Of a stretch of 64,000 nucleotides of DNA, positions 34,587 to 42,401 are shown piece by piece. The DNA comes from an uncultured Vampirovibrio sp. (lineage in GTDB: Bacteria > Cyanobacteriota > Vampirovibrionia > Gastranaerophilales > Gastranaerophilaceae), in NCBI GenBank assembly GCA_910578465.1, contig CAJTPW010000001.1:186001-250000 (forward strand), written 5' to 3'. The notes beneath the pieces were generated by a model, which had not been told where the DNA came from, did no database searches, and saw only the letters and a list, made by a program, of their open reading frames with translations. Within the stretch, counting starts at the first letter, position 1; each line of letters begins with the position of its first letter. The translations under genes were made by a program, and so were the position numbers.

Positions 34587-35255
34587 CTACGGCTCGTCTT
34601 CTTTGTCCTTGTAAACCCCGAATTTTGGCAGCCCGAGATTGTATTTTTGTGCAAGCAGACGGACAAGAATAGTTGCAACAATTGATATTGAAATGCATAA
34701 AAAATTGTTTGAGTGCATTTTATAGAGTGCATAATAGAGTGAAGCACCGATTATAGCTGATGAAGCGTATAAATCTTTATACATAATAAAAGGCATAGTG
34801 TTTGCAACGATATCACGGATAAGCCCTCCGCCAACTCCCGTTATGACGCCTACAAAGATTGTTAAAAAAATGTTGTCTCCAAAACCGTTTACAATTGCGG
34901 TGTTTGTTCCTATAACAGTGAAAACGCCAAGACCGACAGCATCAAAGAAAGTAATCAAATTATAATATTGCATGCGTTTCCGCTTTATTTTTTTAATGGC
35001 AAAAATTCCGATATAAAAAGAAACTATGGCCGTAATAAAAGCTATTAAAACATATATGCCGTTTTTAAACATTGAAGGAGGTAAAATCCCCAAGAGAATA
35101 TCCCTTAAGGCTCCGCCGCCAACGGCTGTTAATGTGCCCAGAGTTATAACGCCAAGCAAATCCAGCCGTTTTTTAAAAGCAACAATAACACCTGAAACAG
35201 TAAAAGCGATTATGCCTATTATTTCAATTATGAATATTTCAATACCAAATTTCAT
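34587..35255 (-). CDS. TRIC-like (UPF0126) cation channel
   Basis: From the ATG at 35255 the protein has 222 residues and seven membrane helices. It shows the two homologous halves of the bacterial trimeric intracellular cation channel family: GVITLGTLTAVGGGALRDILLG and GVITGVGGGLIRDIVANTMPF, each with GGG and an Arg-Asp. A longer open frame starts at 35327, but the promoter (TGCTATAAT six bases before 35255) lies inside that extension, so the shorter form is chosen. Leaderless. Confidence 0.88.
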   Translation of the reverse strand: MKFGIEIFIIEIIGIIAFTVSGVIVAFKKRLDLLGVITLGTLTAVGGGALRDILLGILPPSMFKNGIYVLIAFITAIVSFYIGIFAIKKIKRKRMQYYNLITFFDAVGLGVFTVIGTNTAIVNGFGDNIFLTIFVGVITGVGGGLIRDIVANTMPFIMYKDLYASSAIIGASLYYALYKMHSNNFLCISISIVATILVRLLAQKYNLGLPKFGVYKDKEDEP

Positions 35256-35261
35256 ACAGAT

Positions 35262-35270
35262 ATTATAGCA
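35262..35270 (-). promoter_or_regulatory. Extended -10 promoter of the TRIC gene (leaderless)
   Basis: TGCTATAAT on the minus strand, six bases (ATCTGT), then ATG. It decides the start codon of the gene. Confidence 0.6.
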
Positions 35271-35430
35271 AAACAAATTTTTTACCGATATTGTTTTATG
35301 GAGCAAAATAACATTATTGCAAAGCAATTGCGGGGTGTGCTACAATTTCATTTGAAACAGCGGAATATAAAAGGCAATATGCTCACGGGGTGTAAATACG
35401 CTGTAATGGAGAAAAAGCAGGGGAGAGAAA

Positions 35431-35691
35431 GTGGAAAACAATTTAATATATATATATACTGAAGAATTAAAAACCAAAAAGCGATATTTTAAAGATTGTT
35501 TTTATTTGCTTATTGCGGTTTTTGCGATGAGTGTAATTTGTCCTGAAAAGGCTTGTGCTTATTTGGACCCAGGTACAGGAAGCATGATTTTGCAGGTAAT
35601 TTTGGCGGGTATTGTTGGAATTGGCTGTACATTTAAAGTTTGGCGGGATAAAGCTATTCATTTTTTCAAAAGGAATAAAGATGGAAAATAA
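35431..35691 (+). CDS. Small membrane protein with YLDPGTGS motif
   Basis: The 86-residue protein starts with GTG after GGGGAGAG. One hydrophobic stretch (about 25-42) ends in KACAYLDPGTGSMILQ, and a second (about 52-70) is followed by a basic tail. Small proteins with AYLDPGTGS are found next to genes for surface polymer assembly in other bacteria, but their function is not established. It overlaps the next gene by 11 bases, so it belongs to a three-gene operon with a methyltransferase and a membrane-bound phosphatase-superfamily enzyme. Confidence 0.8.
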   Translation: MENNLIYIYTEELKTKKRYFKDCFYLLIAVFAMSVICPEKACAYLDPGTGSMILQVILAGIVGIGCTFKVWRDKAIHFFKRNKDGK

Positions 35692-37063
35692 CGGTTTCAA
35701 TGCAGAAAAGTGCGAAGCTTCATCATTTAAAGATCCTGATGCAAGAGTTTTTTATAAAGATGGTGAAGTATACAGAAGAATAAATAAAAAATATGTTGAA
35801 ACCTATAGAAAATTTATAACTTCAGGGCTTTATGAAAAGCTTATTTCTTTGGGGTTGATGGTAAAACACGATGAAATTAAAAATTCCAATGATGAGATTA
35901 TAATAAAGCCCGAAAAAGTTTTTATTTCTTATCCTTGGGAGTGGTGTTTTTCCCAATTAAAAGATGCAGCTCTTGCAACACTTAAGATTCAAAAAATTGC
36001 ACTTGAATACGGCATGATACTTAAGGATGCAACGCCTTTTAACATTCAGTTTTTAAATAATTCCCCCGTTTTAATTGACACATCTTCCTTTGATGTATTT
36101 GAGGAAAAGCCCTGGGCAGCATACAGGCAATTGTGTGAGAGCTTCATATGCCCGCTTGCACTTGTTGCATATACCGATTTGAGGCTTAATTCTTTATTTT
36201 TGGGGAATATAAACGGAATACCGCTTGATTTGACATCTAAGCTTTTGCCGCTTAAGACAAAGTTTAATCCGAATTTACTTGCACATATTCATATTCATTC
36301 CAAAATGCAAAGTAAATATGCCGACAATTCAATAAAAACAAACCGCACAAAGATTTCAAAACAAAACCTTTTAAATATTACGGATAATCTTTATGATACG
36401 GTTTCAAATATCAACCTGTCAAAATATAAGACTGAATGGGATGAGTATTATTCAAACACAAATTATACGGACAAAAGTTTTGAAACAAAAAAAGATATTA
36501 TAAAAAGCTTCAAAGAAAGAATTTCTCCAAAAACCGTCTGGGATTTCGGGGCAAATACGGGAGTTTTTTCAAGAATTTTTTCTGATGATACAAATGTTAA
36601 CGTAAAAGCTTTTGATATTGATCCGCTTGCAATTGAGAAAAACTATCTTGAAGCGAAGGCAAAAGATGAAAAGAATATTTTTCCTCTTGTGTTTGATATT
36701 GTAAATCCTTCTCCCGCTCTGGGTTTTAACAATAGTGAAAGAAAAACACTAAAGGAACGGATAGAGGGTATAGATATGCTGCTCGCACTTGCCTTAATGC
36801 ACCATCTCAGAATTACATACAACGTTCCGTTTGAATATCAGGCAGAATATTTTTCAGCATTTTCAAAACATTTAATTATTGAATTTGTAGATAAAAAAGA
36901 TTCAAAAGTTCAAACAATGCTTTTAAACAGAGAAGATGTTTTTGATGATTATACACAAGAGGGTTTTGAGACAGAGTTTGGCAAGTTTTATAAAATTATG
37001 GAAGCAAAACCTATAGAAGACACAAAAAGAACACTGTATTTAATGGAGAGAATTTGTGGATAA
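35681..37063 (+). CDS. SAM methyltransferase with N-terminal kinase-like domain
   Basis: From the ATG at 35681 (AAGGAAT upstream) the protein has 460 residues. The first half resembles the kinase fold: KDATPFNIQFLNNSPVLID in the place of HxDxxxxN and DFG, and SYPWEWCFSQLKDAALATL before it. The second half is a class I methyltransferase with SAM motif VWDFGANTGVFSRIF and the acidic FDIDPLAIEKN. Similar two-part proteins are found in nodulation (NoeA-like) and surface-glycan clusters. It probably methylates a cell-surface sugar. It overlaps the next gene by 8 bases. Confidence 0.8.
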   Translation: MENNGFNAEKCEASSFKDPDARVFYKDGEVYRRINKKYVETYRKFITSGLYEKLISLGLMVKHDEIKNSNDEIIIKPEKVFISYPWEWCFSQLKDAALATLKIQKIALEYGMILKDATPFNIQFLNNSPVLIDTSSFDVFEEKPWAAYRQLCESFICPLALVAYTDLRLNSLFLGNINGIPLDLTSKLLPLKTKFNPNLLAHIHIHSKMQSKYADNSIKTNRTKISKQNLLNITDNLYDTVSNINLSKYKTEWDEYYSNTNYTDKSFETKKDIIKSFKERISPKTVWDFGANTGVFSRIFSDDTNVNVKAFDIDPLAIEKNYLEAKAKDEKNIFPLVFDIVNPSPALGFNNSERKTLKERIEGIDMLLALALMHHLRITYNVPFEYQAEYFSAFSKHLIIEFVDKKDSKVQTMLLNREDVFDDYTQEGFETEFGKFYKIMEAKPIEDTKRTLYLMERICG

Positions 37064-38696
37064 CATAGGGAATAAAAGCTTATTTTTTGCAGGTTGCGCA
37101 CTTCTAACCCTTTTTTTGGTGAATTGTATTGAAATTTTATTCTTTTTGGATTCCATACCGCTAAATATTATAGAATCGCTCATAGTGGGGCTGCTTTTTT
37201 ATTTTGCCGTATCTGCTGTTTCAAAAAACAGATGTGATGATATATCTGCAAGGCTTTCTATCCCCTGGATTTTATTATTCTCTGTTTTTGCTTCATATAA
37301 GATTATATATTTTTATATGGAAAATATTACAAAAATGGCATTTTCACTTGCTTTTGTACTTATATTTATATTTTCTTTTGTATTTTTACTTGTTTTTTAT
37401 TTTTTAAAACTGATTACAAAAAATGATTATATTTCATTAACGATATCTCTATTGCTTGCACTTCTTTTGTGTGTAAAAATTCCTGACATCAGCCTGCTGC
37501 ATAGCTATGTCGGTACAACTCTTTTCTTAATAATCCTGTTTTCTCACATTAAAAATAAAGAAAACATTCTTTCTTTTGTGAAGGTTTTTGCCGCAACGCT
37601 TCTGATTATTTGTTTTTCAAAAGGTGCATTTAATTATGTTTGTAATACAAAGCTTTTTGTGAAAGATTATGAAATCAAAACGAAAAATAGCGAAGAAATT
37701 AAAATTACAAAAGCTCCAAAACGAAACATCTATTTAATTTTGCTCGATGCGTACGGTGGTGAGAAAACTCTGGAAAGTCTGGGGGCTAATAATTTTGACT
37801 TCATCTCAAAACTTGAGACTATGGGTTTTACTGTGTATCCCGATATGAACAGTAATTATGACAGGACAATAGTTTCTGTTCCAACTTTTTTAAACTTTGA
37901 TTATGCTCAAAATCTTTTATATGATACCCCTTCGGATAATTTGAATAATGCAAACCTGTTTAAGCTTGCAAAACAAGCGGGTTATAAGGTGACATACCTG
38001 AATTCACACCCTGTGGAGTTTTTTCTAAAAACGGGGATAATTGACGAATTTTACAATTCGGGATATGCACTTAACACTGATTTGCTCTATGTTTTGCTGG
38101 ATGATACGCTTCTCAATGTCTTTGCTGATAAAGCAGCTAAAAAAGTTCGCAATAAAGGTTTTCAATCATTTTTGGAACTTGGAGAGAATATTATAAGGAA
38201 AAATCATGACGGTAAACATTTGGTGTTTATGCATTTTTTAATGCCCCATGATCCTTATTTATTTAATGAAAATGGTCAACCGAACGATTCGACAGATTAT
38301 TTTGATGTGAAATATTATCCGGGTTTTTTAAAATATGTAAATCGCAAAACGCTTGAACTTTTGGATGTAATATTTACTTACGAAAGAACAAAAAAAGCTG
38401 ATAAGCCGATTATAGTTATATTTGGAGACCATAGTGCTTTAAAAATTAAAACCGGGCTGGCGGATGAAAATTCAGAAGATATAAAATTAAGCTTCAATAC
38501 TTTTCTTGCTTATTATAATCCTGATTATGAAGCTAAATATTATAAAGATGTTGATTGCTTGATTAATTTTTCCAGAAATTTTTCAAACGAAGTATTCGGT
38601 ACGCATTTGGAGAATTTGCCTCTCAAACGCAGATGGCTAATTGATTATTGGCCGCAAAGTTATAAAGATATTGAAAAACTTGGTGTTGAATTATAA
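37056..38696 (+). CDS. Membrane-anchored sulfatase/phosphoethanolamine-transferase-like enzyme
   Basis: The 546-residue protein has about five N-terminal membrane helices (1-195) and an extracytoplasmic alkaline-phosphatase-superfamily domain. Metal-site segments are IYLILLDAYGG, FMHFLMPHDPYLF and IIVIFGDHS. The nucleophile is probably Thr in the SNYDRTIVSVPTFLNF block. It resembles LtaS/EptA-like enzymes that move phospho-alcohol groups, so a role in decorating surface polymers is likely. GTG start overlaps the methyltransferase gene by 8 bases. Confidence 0.82.
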   Translation: MDNIGNKSLFFAGCALLTLFLVNCIEILFFLDSIPLNIIESLIVGLLFYFAVSAVSKNRCDDISARLSIPWILLFSVFASYKIIYFYMENITKMAFSLAFVLIFIFSFVFLLVFYFLKLITKNDYISLTISLLLALLLCVKIPDISLLHSYVGTTLFLIILFSHIKNKENILSFVKVFAATLLIICFSKGAFNYVCNTKLFVKDYEIKTKNSEEIKITKAPKRNIYLILLDAYGGEKTLESLGANNFDFISKLETMGFTVYPDMNSNYDRTIVSVPTFLNFDYAQNLLYDTPSDNLNNANLFKLAKQAGYKVTYLNSHPVEFFLKTGIIDEFYNSGYALNTDLLYVLLDDTLLNVFADKAAKKVRNKGFQSFLELGENIIRKNHDGKHLVFMHFLMPHDPYLFNENGQPNDSTDYFDVKYYPGFLKYVNRKTLELLDVIFTYERTKKADKPIIVIFGDHSALKIKTGLADENSEDIKLSFNTFLAYYNPDYEAKYYKDVDCLINFSRNFSNEVFGTHLENLPLKRRWLIDYWPQSYKDIEKLGVEL

Positions 38697-38750
38697 TAGT
38701 TTAATGCTTTAATATGTCTGTAAAATTGGGCAGCAATCGGAATTTTGCAT

Positions 38751-38900
38751 AAAAAAAACTCCCTGAACGGGAGTAAATCTTTAATAGGAAGGGAAGGTTA
38801 GGAAGTTAGGTTTTGTGTGTGGAAAAAATCGTGTTTATTAAATGTTTGCCTTTGTGGCGTTTAGTTTCTTTTTGGTTTCGTTTGTTATCTCTTACATATA
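38751..38900 (-). ncRNA. Candidate small RNA in the 345-base gap upstream of cca end
   Basis: The gap 38697-39041 has no gene. On the minus strand it ends in a clean terminator: ACTCCC-GTTCA-GGGAGT (38758-38774) followed by eight T. The 120 bases before it are A/C-rich and include CCTTCCCTTCCT, which is complementary to ribosome binding sites. AT-rich TATACT-like boxes near 38906 could start the RNA. The terminator might instead only close the rsmE-cca message. Confidence 0.35.
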
Positions 38901-39041
38901 TATAAAGTATATATAAAGTATTAAATTGCAGACCTTGTTATTTTTGTTACATTTCTTTACAAAGTCGGTAAATATTCTAAGGTACTGTAAATACTAATAA
39001 AAAACGCTATATAGGCTGCAAATAAAACAGAATAATATAAA

Positions 39042-40403
39042 CTAAATATTTAAATTTTTAATAAATTCTATTGCGTTGTCTTTATCTTTCACAATTCCTG
39101 CAATTTGAGCCTCTTTTAGTTCGTTTATAATTTGCCCGAGTTTTGGCGTTGCCTGAATATTTAAAATTTCCATAATTTCCCTGCCATCCAGAAGCTTTGG
39201 CAATTCCTTTAACCTATCCTTTATGCTTTTGTAATATTCAAGCAGCCTTTCAAGGCTTTCAAGGTTTTTTTCAACCATATCCGGGGTTACAGACTCTCCT
39301 CTTGCAGAAAGTCTGTCTGCCCGCGCAAGCTCAATTAAATCTTCAACATCGGGGTGAATTTTTCTTACAAAACGCGCCATAGCTTTTGTTGAAGCGCCTT
39401 CGGGAGTACTCATCAGGGAAGAAGGGTAAATATGATTTTTGACCATTTTTGAAATATATTCAATTTGTTTTTTTGAAAATTTAAGCTCCAAAAGTTCTTG
39501 TTGTGCAAGCTTTTCGCCCTTTTCATCGTGTCCTATAAACCTGTGGCGGCCTGTATCAGGCTCTATTGTCCAGCAAAGAGGCTTTCCTATGTCATGGTAA
39601 AAAGCTGCAAGCCTCAAAAGCGCTATATTGGGGTAATTGGAGCGAATTTGTTTTACTGTTTCAATTGAATGGTGAACCAAATCAAGATGATGATGTGAAT
39701 TCGGGGGGATTTTCTTAATGTTTTGAACAAAAGGGAAAACAATTTCCAAAAATCCTATATCATACATATTTAAAAGGGTTTCAGGCAAATATTTTCCTTC
39801 AAACGTCTTTATTATTTCTTGATTTATTCGCTCTTTTGCAACGGTATCAAGCTTTTTGCCGTTATTTTTAATATATTCTAAAACTTCACTGTCGATTTCA
39901 AATCCGAGCTGTGCTTTAAATCTGAACGCACGAAGCATTCTCAAGGGGTCATCATTCAGGTTTTTAAGGTCTGCTGTTTTTATAACTTTTTGTTTAATGT
40001 CTTTAAAACCGCCTGCAATATCAACAAAATCGCTGTTTTTCAGGTCGTAAAAAATTGAATTTATTGTAAAATCGCGCCTTTGGATATCGTCATCAACATT
40101 GTTATTCAGTCCCTGTGCGATATCTGCGTAATTTTCCCCTAAAACAATTCTGTAGATTTTGTTTTCGCTATCGAGTTCCACAAACGCCGCTCCGAGACCA
40201 TCTGCAATTTTTTTTGCAATGTTTTCCGTATCGGCGCCAAAAAGCACAATATCTCTGTCTAAAGACGGTGTGTCAAATATGGCGAGGTCTCTTATGTAGC
40301 CCCCTGCAAGAAAGGCGCCTTCAAGAGTTTCATTTTCAAGGTAAGTTTTTATTTTTCCTAAAAACGGGTCGTTTTCTATTGCGCTTTTAATTCTATCCTT
40401 CAT
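39042..40403 (-). CDS. cca: tRNA nucleotidyltransferase (CCA-adding) with HD domain
   Basis: The 453-residue enzyme adds or repairs CCA on tRNA 3' ends. The N-terminal nucleotidyltransferase has AGGYIRD, then the catalytic DRD (LDRDIVLFG) and RRDFTINSIFY. The poly(A)-polymerase-type RNA binding region has LNDDPLRMLRAFRFKAQLGF. An HD phosphohydrolase domain follows (HHHLDLVHHSIET, FYHDIGKP). It is needed here because tRNA-Leu(GAG) lacks an encoded CCA. It could also be an A-adding form. It overlaps rsmE by 11 bases. Confidence 0.88.
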   Translation of the reverse strand: MKDRIKSAIENDPFLGKIKTYLENETLEGAFLAGGYIRDLAIFDTPSLDRDIVLFGADTENIAKKIADGLGAAFVELDSENKIYRIVLGENYADIAQGLNNNVDDDIQRRDFTINSIFYDLKNSDFVDIAGGFKDIKQKVIKTADLKNLNDDPLRMLRAFRFKAQLGFEIDSEVLEYIKNNGKKLDTVAKERINQEIIKTFEGKYLPETLLNMYDIGFLEIVFPFVQNIKKIPPNSHHHLDLVHHSIETVKQIRSNYPNIALLRLAAFYHDIGKPLCWTIEPDTGRHRFIGHDEKGEKLAQQELLELKFSKKQIEYISKMVKNHIYPSSLMSTPEGASTKAMARFVRKIHPDVEDLIELARADRLSARGESVTPDMVEKNLESLERLLEYYKSIKDRLKELPKLLDGREIMEILNIQATPKLGQIINELKEAQIAGIVKDKDNAIEFIKNLNI

Positions 40404-41163
40404 TTGCGCGCTCCTTATTTGCTTTATTGCGGTTTATGATATCAAGCGCAAAAATAACATTTGAAACCCCTGCCGTCACTGCGTTCGGTGCTTTAAAAAT
40501 CAGGTTTCCAAGCGTTGCCATTTTATAGCCTTCTTTTTTAAAGAAATTAAATTCATTCTCTGAAAAACCGCCCTCGGGGCCGATTATAACGAGTATATCT
40601 TCATTAATATCCAAAGTTTTTGCAGCGTTTAAAATATCTGTATCATCATATTTTTCCGCAAAAACCACAACATTTTCTTTTTTAAATTTTTTTAAAATTT
40701 CAGCCAGCGAAGAAATCTCAAAGACTTTCATCAAATCTGCCCGCTCACATTGCTTAAATGCTTCATCTGCAACCTTTTGCCATTTTTCTCCCTTTAATTT
40801 TGCAATACTGCCCTTTACTGTTGAATAATCGGATATAAAAGGGTATGTTCCTTTAATTCCAAGCTGTACGGCATTTGATATTAAAAGGTTTTGAGCATCT
40901 GTTTTTAAAATGCTCTGTGCAAGAAAAAGGTTGTATTGAAGCTCCCTTTTTGAAATCGCGCTTTTTAAAACCTTTGCCCGAACTTCTTTTTTTGAAAAAT
41001 TCAAAATTTCAGCTTCATATTGAATCTTGTTTTCGTCAATAAATTTAACAATTTCACTCGTTTGAATGCGCAAAGCGCCCGTCAGATGGCGCACGGTATC
41101 AGGGTCTTGAAGGTGGACGATGTTATCCTTGATATCAAAAGATTTTATTAAAAAATGCGGCAT
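40393..41163 (-). CDS. rsmE: 16S rRNA (uracil1498-N3)-methyltransferase
   Basis: The 256-residue protein has an N-terminal PUA-like part and a C-terminal SPOUT (trefoil knot) methyltransferase domain. The SAM site is LVIIGPEGGFSENEF and the knot is LGNLIFKAPNAVTAG, where other members have LGxxILRxETA. That substitution (FKAPNA for LRxETA) is a mild divergence. It has no ribosome binding site, and TGATAAAAT ends six bases before the ATG. First gene of an operon with cca. Confidence 0.9.
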   Translation of the reverse strand: MPHFLIKSFDIKDNIVHLQDPDTVRHLTGALRIQTSEIVKFIDENKIQYEAEILNFSKKEVRAKVLKSAISKRELQYNLFLAQSILKTDAQNLLISNAVQLGIKGTYPFISDYSTVKGSIAKLKGEKWQKVADEAFKQCERADLMKVFEISSLAEILKKFKKENVVVFAEKYDDTDILNAAKTLDINEDILVIIGPEGGFSENEFNFFKKEGYKMATLGNLIFKAPNAVTAGVSNVIFALDIINRNKANKERANEG

Positions 41164-41169
41164 AGCTAA

Positions 41170-41178
41170 ATTTTATCA
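41170..41178 (-). promoter_or_regulatory. Extended -10 promoter of rsmE (leaderless)
   Basis: TGATAAAAT on the minus strand, six bases (TTAGCT), then ATG. The divergent aroF gene has a TGCTAATAT at 41192-41200 on the plus strand. Confidence 0.55.
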
Positions 41179-41234
41179 TAAACTTTTTTTATGCTAATAT
41201 GGGTAAGCCAAAAACTAAAACGAGGAGAAGAAAT

Positions 41235-42251
41235 ATGCTTATTGTTATGCGTCACGGGGCGTCTGAAGAACAGGTGCAAAACGTTATAGATACGATTAAG
41301 AAAAAAGGCCGCGACGCGCATGTTTCAAAGGGCGATATGCACACGGTCATTGGTGCTGTTGGTGCAAACCAGATTGACCCCAGAGATTTTGAACTTCTGG
41401 ACGGTGTTAAAGAGGTTCTTAAAATTTCATCCTCTTATAAGCTTGTAAGTCGCATTTTTAAGCCCGAAGATACTGTAATTGATGTGAACGGTGAAAAATT
41501 CGGCGGCGGAAATGTCGGCATTATTGCTGGCCCCTGTACGGTGGAATCCGAAGAACAGGTTGAAGCTTGTGCTAAAAAATTAAGCTCGTATGGTGTGAAA
41601 ATTATTCGCGGCGGTGCTTTTAAGCCCAGAACTTCTCCGTATGCCTTTCAGGGGCTTGGTGAAGAAGGTTTGCAGATTATAAGGCGCGTTGCGGATAAAT
41701 ACAATATGGCTGTGACAAGTGAAGTTATGGAAATTAACCAGATTCCCCTGTTTTTAAAATATGTGGATATTTTGCAAGTCGGGGCTAGGAATATGCAAAA
41801 TTTCAACCTGTTAAAGGAATTGAGCCATGTGAATAAGCCTGTAATGATTAAAAGAGGCTTGTCTGCAACGATTGAAGAGTGGTTAATGGCTGCAGAATAT
41901 ATTCTTTCGGGCGGAAACAGGGAAGTTATCCTCTGCGAGCGCGGTATCAGGACTTTTGAGCGCGCAACAAGGAATACACTTGATTTGTGCTCAATTCCCG
42001 TTGTAAGCAAACTCAGCCACCTGCCCATCATCATCGACCCGAGCCACGGAACAGGCCTTCGTGACAAGGTTGCGCCTATGTCTATGGCATCTGTTGCAGC
42101 AGGCTGTGACGGACTCATGGTTGAAGTTCACGATACGCCTGATTGTGCACTTTGTGACGGAGCGCAGTCTCTTTATCCTGAGCAATTCAAGGAACTTTTA
42201 TCAAAGCTTCAAAAAATCGCTCCCGTTGTGGATAAGAAGATGAGCATGTAA
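41235..42251 (+). CDS. aroF: 3-deoxy-7-phosphoheptulonate synthase (DAHP synthase, type I-beta)
   Basis: The 338-residue enzyme starts the shikimate pathway from phosphoenolpyruvate and erythrose 4-phosphate. An N-terminal ferredoxin-like regulatory domain (MLIVMRHGASEEQVQ..., about 1-70) precedes the TIM barrel with IAGPCTVESEEQV, IIRGGAFKPRTSPYAFQG, KPVMIKRGLSATIEEW and IIDPSHGTGLRDKV. I start at the ATG at 41235 because it has GAGGAG upstream. An earlier in-frame ATG (41199) overlaps the -10. The small domain suggests feedback control by an aromatic amino acid. Confidence 0.93.
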   Translation: MLIVMRHGASEEQVQNVIDTIKKKGRDAHVSKGDMHTVIGAVGANQIDPRDFELLDGVKEVLKISSSYKLVSRIFKPEDTVIDVNGEKFGGGNVGIIAGPCTVESEEQVEACAKKLSSYGVKIIRGGAFKPRTSPYAFQGLGEEGLQIIRRVADKYNMAVTSEVMEINQIPLFLKYVDILQVGARNMQNFNLLKELSHVNKPVMIKRGLSATIEEWLMAAEYILSGGNREVILCERGIRTFERATRNTLDLCSIPVVSKLSHLPIIIDPSHGTGLRDKVAPMSMASVAAGCDGLMVEVHDTPDCALCDGAQSLYPEQFKELLSKLQKIAPVVDKKMSM

Positions 42252-42340
42252 GGCTTTTTAGTTTGTTGATTTTATAACGGGAATCTTTGAACCAGCTCCT
42301 ATATATAATTGTGCCCAGTTCATCAAACGCGCAAAGAAAA

Positions 42341-42372
42341 GGGTATTGATAAGGTTACTAAAATCAATACCC
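42341..42372 (-). terminator. Terminator after the prepilin gene
   Basis: Perfect 10-base arms GGGTATTGAT and ATCAATACCC with a 12-base loop. On the minus strand they are followed by TTTTCTTT. Confidence 0.8.
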
Positions 42373-42401
42373 GAAAAGTTGTTCATCTAAAAATTAAGAT
42401 T

